From Spirabiliibacterium mucosae (GTDB lineage: Bacteria; Pseudomonadota; Gammaproteobacteria; Enterobacterales; Pasteurellaceae): a DNA stretch of 64,000 bases. This document shows positions 38,463-49,250 of this stretch, piece after piece. Position numbers and translations under genes: made by a program. Numbering within the stretch: the first letter of the stretch is position 1; every line of letters starts with the position of its first letter. The notes under the pieces were generated by a model. That model was given only the letters and a program-made list of their open reading frames with translations. It searched no databases and was not told where the DNA came from. The stretch covers positions 1-64,000 of the forward strand of contig NZ_JABTBO010000004.1 in assembly GCF_014884965.1 (NCBI RefSeq). The letters are read 5' to 3'.

Positions 38463-40319
38463 GTGAGTATATTTTCCGGACTTTCTGCAATCAATTCTGA
38501 TCTCTGGCTGGTGCTGCTATTTCTCAGCGCCGCCATTGTGTTATTCATCTCCAACAAGCTGCGCATGGACGTGGTGGCGCTGCTGATTATGGTGGCGTTT
38601 AGCATCAGCGGCATTCTCTCCACCAATGAAATTTTAGCTGGCTTCAGTGACCCCAACGTGATTTTGATCGCTTTGCTGTTTATTGTCGGCGACGCATTGC
38701 TGCGCACGGGCGTGGCCTATCAAGTGAGCGCGTGGCTTTTGAAAGTGGCGAACAACAATGAGCTGAAAGTACTGCTGTTGCTGATGGTCACTGTTTGCGG
38801 CTTGGGTGCTTTTATGAGTTCCACCGGCATTGTGGCCATTTTCATTCCCGTGGTGCTGGCGATTTGCACCCGCATGAACATCTCCCCGCGCCGGCTGATG
38901 ATGCCATTGAGTATCGCGGGGCTGATTAGCGGCATGATGACGCTAATTGCCACGCCGCCAAACTTAATTGCCAACGCCGAATTGGTGCGCGCAGGCCTGC
39001 CGGCGCTGAACTTTTTCTCGTTCACGCCAATTGGCATCATGGTGTTGGTGCTGGGCGTGGGCTATATGCTGTTTGCGCGCAAGCTGCTCGACGGCGGCGA
39101 TGCCCAAAGCGAGCAGGCCAATTACAACCGCACGTCAATGAATGATTTGATTGAAAGTTATCACCTGCAAGGCCGCTCCAAGCAGGCGTTGATTTTGCCC
39201 GACTCGCCACTGGTGGGCAAAACCCTTGATGAGCTGCATTTGCACTCTCAGCATGGCATTTTGGTGGTGGCGATTGAGCGCTGGCGGCGGATTCGCCGCA
39301 TTGTGGTCAGCGCCTTTGGCTCCTCTGAACTGCGCGCTAAAGATATTTTGCTGCTTGATATTTCCTCCCCCGAGCTCGACTGGGAGGCCTTTTGTGCGGC
39401 GAACAAGCTCAAGCCGATTGAGGTGCGCGGCAGCTATTTCAGTGAAAAGGCCAACACTGTCGGCATGGCAGAAATCTCACCGATTCCAGACAGCACTTTG
39501 ATTGGCAAAAACGTGCGGGATATCAAATTCCAACAGCGTTATGGCTTGATCATTGTTGGCGTGAAACGCGGCGGCAAGCTGCTTGATGCCAGCCCAAGTG
39601 ACGTTGAAATGACCACGGGGGACCAATACCTCGTGATTGGCGAGTGGCGCATGATTCAAGAAATGCGCTCTAACAGCCGTGACTTTTTTATCCTCAACTA
39701 CCCCGCTGAAATCGACAACGTAGCGCCGGCCGCCAGCCAAGCGCCTCATGCGATTTTGTCGGTGGCGTTGATGGTGGCAATGATGGTCAGCGGTGTGGTG
39801 TCGAATGTGATTGCTGCACTCATCACCTGCATGCTGCTGGCTAAATTCCGCTGCGTGGACGCCAAAAGTGCTTATCGTGCCATTCACTGGCCAAGCATTG
39901 TGTTGATTGTTGGCATGATGCCGTTTGCCACCGCTTTGACCAAAACGGGCGGGATCAGTCTTGCCGTGAATGGCTTGCTGGAGCTGGTCGGCGGCTTGGG
40001 CATTCACGCCATTTTGGCCAGTTTATTTATCTTGTGCGCGGTGGTCAGCTCATTTATCTCTAACACCGCCACTGCGATTTTGATGGCGCCGATTGCCATT
40101 GCCATGGCGCAAGAACTTGACACCTCGCCGGTGCCGTTTGTCATCACCATTGCTGTGTCAGCCTCCGCCGCCTTTATGACGCCAGTGGCCTCGCCGGTCA
40201 ACACTATGGTGCTCGGCCCGGGTGGCTATCGCTTTGGTGATTTCTTAAAAGTTGGTGTGCCGTTTACCATTATTGTGATGATCGCCACCGTCATTGTGGT
40301 GCCATGGATGTTTGGCTAA
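38463..40319 (+). CDS. SLC13-family permease with two TrkA-C domains
   Basis: Inner-membrane transporter of about 618 residues. N- and C-terminal membrane blocks of the citrate/dicarboxylate/sulfate type flank two cytoplasmic TrkA-C domains (about residues 210-400). Conserved pieces include LIATPPNLIANAEL, SFISNTATAILMAPIAIAMA and TPVASPVNTMVLGPGGY. The substrate is an anion that cannot be named from sequence. The start is uncertain. GTG at 38463 is the best in-frame choice. An ATG at 38452 would give MAIFVSIFSGL if one T is missing from the run at 38459-38462. A TATAAT lies at 38424-38429. Confidence 0.85.
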   Translation: MSIFSGLSAINSDLWLVLLFLSAAIVLFISNKLRMDVVALLIMVAFSISGILSTNEILAGFSDPNVILIALLFIVGDALLRTGVAYQVSAWLLKVANNNELKVLLLLMVTVCGLGAFMSSTGIVAIFIPVVLAICTRMNISPRRLMMPLSIAGLISGMMTLIATPPNLIANAELVRAGLPALNFFSFTPIGIMVLVLGVGYMLFARKLLDGGDAQSEQANYNRTSMNDLIESYHLQGRSKQALILPDSPLVGKTLDELHLHSQHGILVVAIERWRRIRRIVVSAFGSSELRAKDILLLDISSPELDWEAFCAANKLKPIEVRGSYFSEKANTVGMAEISPIPDSTLIGKNVRDIKFQQRYGLIIVGVKRGGKLLDASPSDVEMTTGDQYLVIGEWRMIQEMRSNSRDFFILNYPAEIDNVAPAASQAPHAILSVALMVAMMVSGVVSNVIAALITCMLLAKFRCVDAKSAYRAIHWPSIVLIVGMMPFATALTKTGGISLAVNGLLELVGGLGIHAILASLFILCAVVSSFISNTATAILMAPIAIAMAQELDTSPVPFVITIAVSASAAFMTPVASPVNTMVLGPGGYRFGDFLKVGVPFTIIVMIATVIVVPWMFG

Positions 40320-40331
40320 CGCGATGGAATT

Positions 40332-40358
40332 AAAAAAAGGGGCGTGATGCCCCTTTTT
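40332..40358. terminator. Bidirectional terminator
   Basis: GGGGC (40339-40343) and GCCCC (40349-40353) around GTGAT are flanked by seven A and five T residues. It separates the SLC13 permease from convergent rimO. Confidence 0.85.
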
Positions 40359-40366
40359 GCTGCCCG

Positions 40367-41703
40367 TTAGGCGACGATTTCGCCCCACAGGTCGTATTCA
40401 TCACTGTGGGTGATGGTGGCTTGCACGAAATCGCCGACCTTGACCGCACTTTGCTGTGGGTTTTGCAAATAAACCAGCCCGTCGATTTCAGGCGCGTCCG
40501 CCATCGAGCGGGCGATGATGCAGTCATCATCGATTTCATCAATGAGAACAGTGAGCGTTTGCCCGACTTTTTGCGCCAAGCGCGCGGTGGAAATGCGCTG
40601 CTGGGTTTGCATAAAGCGGTGGTAGCGTTCCTCTTTCACCTCTTCTGGCACTTGCTCGGCCATCTCGGTGGCTGGCGCACCCTCCACTGGGCTGAATTTA
40701 AAGCAGCCCACGCGGTCAAGCTGCGCGGCGTCTAAAAAGTCGAGCAGTTGTTGGAAATCTTCTTCCGTTTCACCCGGGAAGCCGACAATAAAGGTGGAGC
40801 GCAAAGTCAGTTGCGGGCACATTTCGCGCCATTGTTTGATGCGTTCTAAAGTGCGGTCAATGCTACCAGGGCGCTTCATTGCTTTGAGGATTTTCGGGCT
40901 GGCGTGCTGCAGTGGGATGTCTAAATACGGCAAAATTTTGCCCTGCGCCATCAGTGGGATGAGTTTGTCCACGTGCGGATAAGGGTAAACATAATGCAGC
41001 CGCACCCATACGCCAAGGGTGGCGAGCTGCTCGCACAACGCTTGCAGCGAGTTGTTCAGTGGCATGCCGTTCCAAAAGGCGATTTTGCTTTTCTCTTTTT
41101 GGTTTTATCCAAGGCATAAGCACTGGTGTCTTGTGATACCACCAGCAGCTCTTTCACGCCAGCGTCCACCAATCGTTTTGCCTCATCGAGCACTTGCCCG
41201 ATAGGGCGGCTGTCTAGATCACCGCGCATAGATGGGATAATGCAAAAGGTGCATCGGTGATCGCAACCTTCAGAGATTTTGAGATAAGCATAATGCTTTG
41301 GCGTGAGTTTGATGCCTTGTTTCGGCACGAGGCTTAAATACGGGTTGAATTCAGGCCGTGGGACATACTTGTGGACTTGCTTGAGCACCGTTTCATAGCT
41401 GTGCGGGCCGCTGATGGCCAAAACATTGGGGTAAACCTCACGGATTTGATCTTCTTTCGCGCCCAAGCAGCCGGTGACAATCACTTTGCCGTTTTCATCA
41501 AGTGCCTCGCCAATGGCCTCAAGAGACTCCTGCACCGCCGAGTCGATAAAGCCGCAGGTGTTAACAATCACCAGCTCCGCGTTGTCGTAGCTTGGTACAA
41601 TGTTGTAGCCTTGCGTGCGCAGCTCGGTTAAAATCCGCTCCGAATCCACGAGGTTTTTCGGGCAGCCTAAACTTAAAAATCCAATATTCGGGCTATTGCT
41701 CAT
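40367..41703 (-). CDS. rimO: Ribosomal protein S12 methylthiotransferase, one frameshift
   Basis: Radical-SAM enzyme that adds a methylthio group to an Asp of ribosomal protein S12. The N-terminal domain starts [20 protein letters not shown], the radical-SAM cluster is CDHRCTFC, and the C-terminal half includes [27 protein letters not shown] and a TRAM domain. As read it breaks into two frames. One extra base in the five-T run at 41096-41100 gives [22 protein letters not shown] and a single chain of about 445 residues, the normal length. Confidence 0.92.
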
Positions 41704-42063
41704 TTTTCATCCCACAGTCAGCACCGCACTTTGTGTGCGGCTTAAAAATTAAACGCGCTATTTTAGAGAATTTTTCACCAAAAGGCTATGGCTTTGCGCA
41801 GGCAACAGGGCAAAGTGCGGTTGGCGGTGGCGAAATTATTAAAATTGGTAATTTTTTACAAAAAAAGTTGAATAAAGCGGGGATATTTTACAGATAAGGA
41901 TTAATTTTTTGCCAAATTTAGGCTATATTAGGCAAGATAATTTTTAGCATTTTTATTACAAACCATTAATAATTATTTTATGGTGAAAAATAAATCTGCT
42001 TTTCGTTAAGTCATCATCAAAGCTGTGGCTTGACCGCACTTTTGAACAACAAAAGGAAAGACT
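41704..42063. other. Upstream region of the pyruvate dehydrogenase operon
   Basis: This 360-base stretch between rimO and aceE has no convincing gene. The first 130 bases carry two uptake sequences, and a third lies near 42031. The middle (about 41840-42000) is very AT-rich and probably holds the aceE promoter, although I could not choose a clear -35/-10 pair. AAGGAAAG before 42064 is the aceE ribosome binding site. No pdhR-like regulator gene is present. Confidence 0.6.
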
Positions 42064-44727
42064 ATGTCCGATATGGTTAAAAATGACGTGGATACAGCGG
42101 AAACTAACGATTGGCTATTGGCCATTGACTCCGTGATCCGTGAAGAAGGCGTTGAACGTGCGCAGTTTATCATTGAGCAGTTGATGCAGCGTGCGCGTGC
42201 GAACAACGTTTCCTTGCCAACTGGCACCACCACTGATTATGTCAACACCATCCCAACCGCTGATGAGCCAAATTACCCAGGTAATTTAGACATCGAGCGT
42301 CGTATTCGTGGCGCTATCCGCTGGAATGCGATCATGATGGTGTTGCGCGCCTCGAAAAAAGACCTCGAACTCGGCGGCCACATGGCGTCTTTCCAATCTG
42401 CGGCGACCATGTATGAAGTGTGTTTCAACCACTTTTTCAAAGCCCGCACGGAGCAAAACGGCGGCGATTTGGTGTTCTTCCAAGGCCACATCTCCCCAGG
42501 CATCTATGCTCGCGCCTTCCTGGAAGGCCGCTTGAGCGAAGAGCAGCTGGATAACTTCCGCCAAGAAGTACACGGCCACGGCTTGTCTTCTTACCCGCAT
42601 CCAAAATTGATGCCAGAATTTTGGCAATTCCCAACCGTATCAATGGGCTTAGGGCCGTTGAATGCGATTTATCAAGCGCGTTTCTTGAAATACCTCGAGC
42701 ACCGCGGCTTGAAAGACACCTCTGACCAAACCGTTTATGCCTTCTTGGGTGACGGCGAGATGGACGAAGTAGAATCTCGCGGTGCGTTGGCCTTTGCCGC
42801 CCGTGAAAAACTCGACAACCTCGTGTTTGTGATCAACTGTAACTTACAGCGCCTCGACGGCCCTGTCACCGGCAACAGCAAAATCATCCAAGAATTGGAA
42901 GGCCAATTCACCGGCTGTGGTTGGGAGGTGATCAAAGTGATTTGGGGCCGCCGTTGGGATCGCCTATTGCAACGCGACACCTCTGGCAAGTTGCTGCAAT
43001 TGATGACCGAAGTGGTTGACGGTGACTACCAAACCATGAAATCCAAAGACGGCGCCTATGTGCGTGAGCACTTCTTCGGCCGTTACCCTGAAACTGCCGC
43101 ACTGGTGGCTGACATGACCGACGATGAAATCTGGGCATTGAACCGTGGTGGTCACGACCCAATCAAAGTGTTTGCCGCCTTCAACAAAGCCAAACAAGTG
43201 AAAGGCAAACCGGTTGTGTTGCTGGTGAAAACCATCAAAGGTTACGGCATGGGTGAAGCAGCTGAAGGCAAAAACATTGCTCACCAAGTGAAAAAAATGG
43301 ATATGTCTGGCGTGCGCCACGTGCGTGATTACTTCTCAATTCCAGTCAGCGACGACAACATTGAGAAATTGCCATACATCAAATTTGAAGAAGGCTCCGA
43401 CGAGTACAAATACCTCCACGAGCGCCGCCAAGCTCTTAACGGCTACTTGCCAACTCGCGCGCGCCGCTTCACCACTGAGCTTGAAGTGCCGGCATTGGAA
43501 GACTTCTCGCAATTGTTTGAAGCGCAAAATCGCCCAATTTCAACCACCATGGCGTTTGTGCGTTCATTGAACGTGCTCTTGAAAAACAAATCGGTGGGCA
43601 AACACATTGTGCCAATCATCGCCGATGAAGCCCGTACATTCGGTATGGAAGGTTTGTTCCGCCAAATTGGTATTTACAACCCACACGGCCAAAACTACAC
43701 TCCGCAAGACCGCGAACAAGTAGCCTATTACCGTGAAGCCGTGGACGGCCAAGTGCTGCAAGAAGGCATCAACGAGCAAGGCGCAACTGCCTCATGGTTG
43801 GCAGCGGCAACCTCTTATAGCACCAACAACGTGCCAATGATTCCATTCTTTGTTTATTACTCTATGTTTGGTTTCCAACGTGTGGGTGATTTGATGTGGG
43901 CGGCAGGTGACCAACAAGCCCGCGGCTTTATGATCGGCGGTACATCAGGACGCACCACGTTAAACGGTGAAGGCTTGCAACACGAAGACGGCCACAGCCA
44001 CATTCAATCGGCGGTGATCCCTAACTGTGTCTCTTATGACCCCGCATTCGCCTTTGAAGTGGCGGTGATCATCCAAGACGGTGTGCGCCGTATGTATGGC
44101 CCAGATCAAGAAAACGTGTACTACTACATCACTACCTTGAACGAAACCTACGACCAACCAGCCATGCCAAAAGGCGCGGAAGAAGGTATCCGCAAAGGTA
44201 TCTACAAATTTGAAACCGTCAACGGCCAAGGCAAAGGCAAAGTGCAGTTGCTCGGCTCTGGCGCGATTTTACGCCACGTGCGTGAAGCGGCGAAATTGCT
44301 GGCTGACGACTTCGGTGTCACCTCGGATGTCTACAGCGTGACCTCATTTACGGAAGTTGCGCGTGAAGGTGCCGATGCTGAACGTTACAACATGCTGCAC
44401 CCAACTGAAGAGGCCCGCGTGCCATACATCGCGCAAGTGATGAACGACGCGCCAGCCGTGGCGGCAACAGATTACATCAAACTGTTTGCTGAACAAGTGC
44501 GCCCATTCATCCCAGCGTCAAGCTACCGCGTGCTCGGCACCGACGGCTTTGGCCGCTCAGACAGCCGCGACAATTTGCGTGAGCACTTTGAGGTGAACGC
44601 CCACTATGTGGTGGTGGCCGCCTTGACCGAATTGGCCGCGAAAGGCGATGTTGATAAGAAAGTGGTTGCTGATGCAATTGCGAAATACGGCATCGATGCA
44701 GATAAAATTAACCCATTGTATGCCTAA
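42064..44727 (+). CDS. aceE: Pyruvate dehydrogenase E1 component
   Basis: Thiamine-diphosphate E1 of the homodimeric type, decarboxylating pyruvate and passing the acetyl group to E2. The 887-residue length is normal. The N-terminal segment ([21 protein letters not shown]) binds E2. The cofactor motif runs from [14 protein letters not shown] to the [11 protein letters not shown] segment. [20 protein letters not shown] is the typical E1 inner loop. First gene of aceE-aceF-lpdA. Confidence 0.97.
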   Translation: MSDMVKNDVDTAETNDWLLAIDSVIREEGVERAQFIIEQLMQRARANNVSLPTGTTTDYVNTIPTADEPNYPGNLDIERRIRGAIRWNAIMMVLRASKKDLELGGHMASFQSAATMYEVCFNHFFKARTEQNGGDLVFFQGHISPGIYARAFLEGRLSEEQLDNFRQEVHGHGLSSYPHPKLMPEFWQFPTVSMGLGPLNAIYQARFLKYLEHRGLKDTSDQTVYAFLGDGEMDEVESRGALAFAAREKLDNLVFVINCNLQRLDGPVTGNSKIIQELEGQFTGCGWEVIKVIWGRRWDRLLQRDTSGKLLQLMTEVVDGDYQTMKSKDGAYVREHFFGRYPETAALVADMTDDEIWALNRGGHDPIKVFAAFNKAKQVKGKPVVLLVKTIKGYGMGEAAEGKNIAHQVKKMDMSGVRHVRDYFSIPVSDDNIEKLPYIKFEEGSDEYKYLHERRQALNGYLPTRARRFTTELEVPALEDFSQLFEAQNRPISTTMAFVRSLNVLLKNKSVGKHIVPIIADEARTFGMEGLFRQIGIYNPHGQNYTPQDREQVAYYREAVDGQVLQEGINEQGATASWLAAATSYSTNNVPMIPFFVYYSMFGFQRVGDLMWAAGDQQARGFMIGGTSGRTTLNGEGLQHEDGHSHIQSAVIPNCVSYDPAFAFEVAVIIQDGVRRMYGPDQENVYYYITTLNETYDQPAMPKGAEEGIRKGIYKFETVNGQGKGKVQLLGSGAILRHVREAAKLLADDFGVTSDVYSVTSFTEVAREGADAERYNMLHPTEEARVPYIAQVMNDAPAVAATDYIKLFAEQVRPFIPASSYRVLGTDGFGRSDSRDNLREHFEVNAHYVVVAALTELAAKGDVDKKVVADAIAKYGIDADKINPLYA

Positions 44728-44750
44728 TCAGCGAGGAAAAAGGAAATACT

Positions 44751-46654
44751 ATGTCTAAACAAATTCAAGTGCCCGATATCGGCAGCGATGAAGTCACCGT
44801 AACGGAAGTGATGGTGAAAGTGGGCGATAAAGTGGACGTTGATCAAAGCATTATCAACGTTGAAGGCGACAAAGCCTCGATGGAAGTGCCGTCCCCTGAA
44901 GCGGGCGTGGTGAAAGAGTTGCTGGTTAAAGAAGGCGACAAAGTGACCACTGGCAGCCCAATGATGGTGCTCGAAGCCGACGGTGCAGCTGAAGCTGCAC
45001 CTGCCAAAGCTGAAGAAAAACCAGCCGAAAAAGCGGCTGACAAACCCGCCGCTGCCAAAAGTGCGGTGGTGGATGTCAACGTGCCAGATATCGGCGGCGA
45101 TGAAGTCAACGTGACTGAAATCATGGTCAGCGTGGGCGACAAAGTTGAAGCAGAGCAGTCGCTCATCACCGTGGAAGGCGACAAAGCCTCGATGGAAGTG
45201 CCAGCCCCATTTGCAGGCGTGGTGAAAGAAATCTTGATTAAAGATGGTGATAAAGTTTCCACTGGCAGCCTGATCATGCGTTTTGAAAGCGCGGAAGGCG
45301 GTGACAGTGCGGCCCAAGCGCCTGCCTCGGCAGAACAACAAGACGCTGCACCACAAGCCGCAGGCGGCGTAGTTGACGTGAACGTGCCTGACATCGGCGG
45401 TGATGAAGTCAACGTGACTGAAATCATGGTGGCCGTGGGTGACAGCGTAAGCGAAGAGCAGTCACTCATCACCGTGGAAGGCGACAAAGCCTCAATGGAA
45501 GTGCCAGCGCCATTTGCAGGCGTGGTGAAAGAAATCCTCGTCAAAGACGGTGATAAAGTATCCACCGGTAGCTTGATTATGCGCTTTGAAGTGGCAGGCG
45601 CCGCGCCTGCGCAAGCACCAGCCAAAGCCCAAGCCAAAGCGGAAGAAAAGCACCAGCACAGGCGGCAAAAAGTGAAAGTGCGGTTAGTTCACAACAAGAA
45701 GTGGTTGAAAGCGCCACCTTCGCCCACGCCACCCCTGTGGTGCGCCGCTTAGCGCGTGAATTTGGTGTCAACCTTGATAAAGTGAAAGGCACCGGTCGCA
45801 AAGGCCGCATCTTGAAAGAAGACGTACAAAACTATGTGAAAAATCTCATCAAACAAGTGGAATCTGGCCAAGCGCCTGCCGCATCGGGCGGTGTGGCCAA
45901 CGGCGCTGGCTTAGGCTTGTTGCCATGGCCGAAAGTGGATTTCAGCAAGTTTGGTGAAGTCGAAGAAGTTGAATTAACCCGCATCAACAAAATTTCAGGC
46001 GCCAATTTGCACCGCAACTGGGTGATGATCCCACACGTGACGCACTTTGACCGTGCGGACATCACCGAACTTGAAGCGTTCCGCAAAGAGCAAAACGTGC
46101 TGTCTGAAAAACAAAAATGGGGCGTGAAAATCACCCCTGTGGTGTTCATCATGAAAGCGGCTGCCAAAGCGCTTGAGGCTTACCCACGCTTTAACAGCTC
46201 GATTTCAGAAGACGGCCAACGCTTGACACTGAAAAAATACATCAACATCGGCGTGGCGGTGGATACACCAAACGGCCTGGTGGTGCCTGTGTTTAAAGAT
46301 GTCAACAAAAAAGGCATCATCGAGCTTTCTCGCGAGTTGATGGAAGTCTCGAAAAAAGCCCGCGACGGCAAACTTACCGCCAGCGATATGCAAGGTGGCT
46401 GTTTCACCATTTCAAGCCTTGGTGGCTTGGGCACAACCCACTTTGCGCCGATTGTCAACGCGCCAGAAGTGGCTATCTTAGGTGTGTCGAAATCCGACAT
46501 GGCACCAGTGTGGAACGGCAAAGAGTTCACACCACGCTTGATGCTGCCATTGTCACTCTCGTTTGACCACCGCGTGATCGACGGTGCCGACGGTGCGCGC
46601 TTTATTAGCTACATCGGCAGCGTGTTGGCTGACTTGCGTCGCTTAGTCATGTAA
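44751..46654 (+). CDS. aceF: Pyruvate dehydrogenase E2, dihydrolipoyl acetyltransferase, one frameshift
   Basis: Core of the pyruvate dehydrogenase complex, about 634 residues. Three N-terminal lipoyl domains each have the lipoylated Lys in EGDKAS, joined by Ala/Pro-rich linkers. Domains 2 and 3 are nearly identical even in DNA. Next come the peripheral-subunit-binding domain ([16 protein letters not shown]) and the catalytic domain with [17 protein letters not shown]. As read, the frame breaks in the third linker. One extra base in the four-A run at 45646-45649 gives [20 protein letters not shown] and joins the two halves. Confidence 0.95.
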
Positions 46655-46665
46655 TCGAAATCCAG

Positions 46666-46685
46666 CCCACGCCTTCGGGCGTGGG
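46666..46685 (+). other. Stable UUCG hairpin between aceF and lpdA
   Basis: CCCACGCC and GGCGTGGG form a perfect 8-bp stem closed by the very stable TTCG tetraloop. There is no T run, so it is unlikely to be a terminator. It may protect the upstream message or set the lpdA level relative to aceEF. Confidence 0.7.
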
Positions 46686-46727
46686 ATAATGAACCAAAGT
46701 GCGGTTGCGCACACAAAAGGGGAAATT

Positions 46728-48149
46728 ATGAGTAAAGAGATTAAAACCCAAGTGGTTGTTTTAGGGGCGGGCCCTGCGGGCTATTCTGCAGCGTTTCGTT
46801 GCGCGGACTTAGGCCTTGAAACCGTCATTGTTGAGCGTTATTCAACCCTAGGCGGGGTGTGCTTGAATGTGGGCTGTATCCCATCTAAAGCGTTGTTGCA
46901 CGTGGCAAAAGTGATTGAAGAGGCCAAAGCGCTGGCACAACACGGCATCGTATTCGGTGAGCCAAAAACCGACGTTGAAAAAATCCGCGGCTGGAAAGAA
47001 AAAGTCATCAGCCAATTAACAGGCGGTTTGGCGGGCATGGCCAAAATGCGTAAAGTGCAAGTGGTCAACGGCTACGGCAAATTCTCAGGCCCAAATTCCA
47101 TCATCGTGGCGGGCGAAAAAGAAGACGTTACCATCAAATTTGACAACGCCATCATCGCGGCTGGTTCTCGCCCAATTCAGCTGCCATTCATCCCGCATGA
47201 AGACCCACGCATTTGGGATTCTACCGACGCGTTAGAGCTTAAAGAAGTGCCAGAAAACTTGCTCATCATGGGCGGTGGCATCATCGGGCTTGAAATGGGT
47301 ACGGTGTATCACGCACTCGGCTCGAACATCGACGTGGTAGAAATGTTTGACCAAGTGATCCCAGCGGCTGATAAAGACATCGTGAAAGTGTTCACCAAAC
47401 GCATCAGTGACAAATTCAACTTAATGCTGGAAACCAAAGTCACCGCGGTGGAAGCCAAAGAAGACGGCATCTATGTGTCAATGGAAGGCAAAGCCAACGA
47501 AACCAAACGCTATGACGCAGTGCTGGTGGCAATTGGGCGGACACCAAACGGCAAATTGATTGATGCCAATCTCGCCGGCGTTGACGTGGACGAGCGCGGC
47601 TTTATCCGCACCGACAAACAAATGCGCACCAACGTTGACCATATTTTCGCCATCGGCGATGTGGTTGGCCAACCAATGCTGGCGCACAAAGGGGTGCATG
47701 AAGGCCACGTAGCGGCGGAAGTGATCGCAGGCAAAAAACACTACTTCGACCCGAAAGTTATCCCATCCATTGCCTACACCGAGCCAGAAGTGGCCTGGGT
47801 GGGCAAAACCGAGAAAGAATGTAAAGCCGAAGGCATCAACTACGAAGTGGCGACATTCCCATGGGCAGCATCAGGCCGTGCGATCGCCTCTGACTGCTCA
47901 GACGGCATGACCAAGCTGATTTTCGACAAAGAATCTCACCGCGTGATTGGTGGTGCCATCGTGGGTACTAACGGCGGTGAATTGCTCGGCGAAATCGGCC
48001 TTGCGATCGAAATGGGCTGTGACGCAGAAGACCTCGCACTCACCATCCACGCCCACCCAACCTTGCATGAGTCCGTCGGGCTTGCTGCTGAAGTGTTTGA
48101 AGGCACCATCACCGACCTACCAAACGCCAAAGCGAAAAAGAAAAAATAA
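46728..48149 (+). CDS. lpdA: Dihydrolipoamide dehydrogenase
   Basis: E3 flavoprotein that reoxidises lipoyl groups for pyruvate and related dehydrogenases, passing electrons to NAD. The FAD motif is VVLGAGPAGYSAAF, the redox disulfide is GGVCLNVGCIPSKALL, the NAD motif is GGGIIGLEMGTVY, and the active-site HAHPTLHES is near the end. The start at 46728 (MSKEIKTQ) follows AAGGGGAAATT. The longer frame to 46689 has no site. 473 residues. Confidence 0.97.
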   Translation: MSKEIKTQVVVLGAGPAGYSAAFRCADLGLETVIVERYSTLGGVCLNVGCIPSKALLHVAKVIEEAKALAQHGIVFGEPKTDVEKIRGWKEKVISQLTGGLAGMAKMRKVQVVNGYGKFSGPNSIIVAGEKEDVTIKFDNAIIAAGSRPIQLPFIPHEDPRIWDSTDALELKEVPENLLIMGGGIIGLEMGTVYHALGSNIDVVEMFDQVIPAADKDIVKVFTKRISDKFNLMLETKVTAVEAKEDGIYVSMEGKANETKRYDAVLVAIGRTPNGKLIDANLAGVDVDERGFIRTDKQMRTNVDHIFAIGDVVGQPMLAHKGVHEGHVAAEVIAGKKHYFDPKVIPSIAYTEPEVAWVGKTEKECKAEGINYEVATFPWAASGRAIASDCSDGMTKLIFDKESHRVIGGAIVGTNGGELLGEIGLAIEMGCDAEDLALTIHAHPTLHESVGLAAEVFEGTITDLPNAKAKKKK

Positions 48150-48163
48150 CGCAAGTTAAACAC

Positions 48164-48192
48164 AAAACCGCACTGTAAAGTGCGGTTTTTTT
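48164..48192 (+). terminator. Terminator of the pyruvate dehydrogenase operon
   Basis: AAAACCGCACT (48164-48174) and AGTGCGGTTTT (48179-48189) enclose GTAA and are followed by more T residues. It is built from one uptake sequence and one mutated copy. Confidence 0.88.
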
Positions 48193-48216
48193 ATGCGCTC
48201 AAGCCCAACCGCACTT

Positions 48217-48843
48217 TTACTGTTCACCGCGTTGATAAATCACTTCGGTGTTGGGGTAGTGTTCAAAGGCGGTGGGGAGGAGATAGTCGCCTTGCATTAA
48301 GGGGGCGGTGATGGCCTGCCAAGCGGGGCTGAAGGTGGGCTCAACGGCGTGGATGTGCTCGGCGAGCAAGGTGGTGCAGTATAAGTGCGGTTGGCTGCGC
48401 TCAGCTAAGTGAAATTTTTGCCCTTGGGTTTGGATTAGGCGCGCGGCAATGCGGGCTTTTTGTGTCGCAGTCAAAAAGTGCGGTCGCACAATGGCGTAGG
48501 CGTTCGCTAGGCTGGGGCTTAAAAACTCATCGAGCGGGGAGAGGAAAACTTGGTCGCGCTCGCGGTAGCCATCGTCGGTGGTGGCGTGAATCACCATCAC
48601 TCGCGGCTCAGTGGCGACAATCATGCCAATGTGGGAGTAGCGCGCGTTGGAGACTTGCATGATGATGTGGCTGTCGAGCGTGGTGCCTTGGCGCAGCACC
48701 CAGTCGCCCACCTCAAGTGCTGGCAGGTGCGTAAGATCCGCGCGTGACCGCACTTTGGGTTGGTGGCAGGTGGTCAGCACCAACAGCGCGATAAAAAAGG
48801 CGAGCCACAGCACGCCTTTTTTCACCCAACTGATAATCAGCAT
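48217..48843 (-). CDS. YiiX-like permuted NlpC/P60 hydrolase
   Basis: A 208-residue envelope protein with one N-terminal membrane segment (about residues 11-26) ending at a Cys. It has the permuted papain-like fold of the YiiX/YebB family. The conserved His is in RYSHIGMIV (about residue 71), and the catalytic Cys is in LYCTTLLAEHI (about residue 155). The target is probably a peptide or lipid amide bond and is not known. It is the last gene of bioB-lipoprotein-yiiX. Its ATG overlaps the lipoprotein stop (TAATG). Confidence 0.8.
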   Translation of the reverse strand: MLIISWVKKGVLWLAFFIALLVLTTCHQPKVRSRADLTHLPALEVGDWVLRQGTTLDSHIIMQVSNARYSHIGMIVATEPRVMVIHATTDDGYRERDQVFLSPLDEFLSPSLANAYAIVRPHFLTATQKARIAARLIQTQGQKFHLAERSQPHLYCTTLLAEHIHAVEPTFSPAWQAITAPLMQGDYLLPTAFEHYPNTEVIYQRGEQ

Positions 48844-49250
48844 TACAGTTTCACTTTCCAGCCGTCGTCGGTTTTGATCACCCGAATATCCGCCATTTCA
48901 GGCTCGGCTTTTTTTAACTCCACTTTCAGTCGAACATTAGCGCGGTTTTTGTCTTGCTCGTCATAATAGATGGTCTCTTCATGGTAGATGGCCTTCAAGC
49001 CGCCTTTTTGCTCAGCGCGGGCTTTGTTGGCTTGGGCTGATTCCGCCAGTTTGCCACGCACGAGATCGTTGATGCCGGCTTGCTGTTTGTCTTTTTCACT
49101 GAGATAAACCAGCTTAACGGCGCGGTCAACATCGCCTTGATACATCGCTTGCACATAAGCGGTGGCGGCATTTTCAGGCGTGTTGTCGTCACCGCCGCCA
49201 CAGGCCGCGAGGGTGAACAGGGCTAAACAAAGCGCGAAGAGTTTTTTCAT
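48843..49250 (-). CDS. Lipoprotein with DUF4878-like domain
   Basis: A 135-residue lipoprotein. [20 protein letters not shown] is a type II signal peptide with lipobox LAAC (Cys17). The mature domain ([20 protein letters not shown] and an ending DDGWKVKL) fits the NTF2-like DUF4878 fold, whose function is unknown. The start follows AAGGAGACATT and overlaps the bioB stop (ATGA), so it is co-translated with bioB. Confidence 0.8.
   Translation of the reverse strand: MKKLFALCLALFTLAACGGGDDNTPENAATAYVQAMYQGDVDRAVKLVYLSEKDKQQAGINDLVRGKLAESAQANKARAEQKGGLKAIYHEETIYYDEQDKNRANVRLKVELKKAEPEMADIRVIKTDDGWKVKL

Noticed and set aside
44724-45637. Long open frames antisense to aceF
   Set aside because: They mirror the repetitive, GC-biased lipoyl domains and have no start signals or known family.
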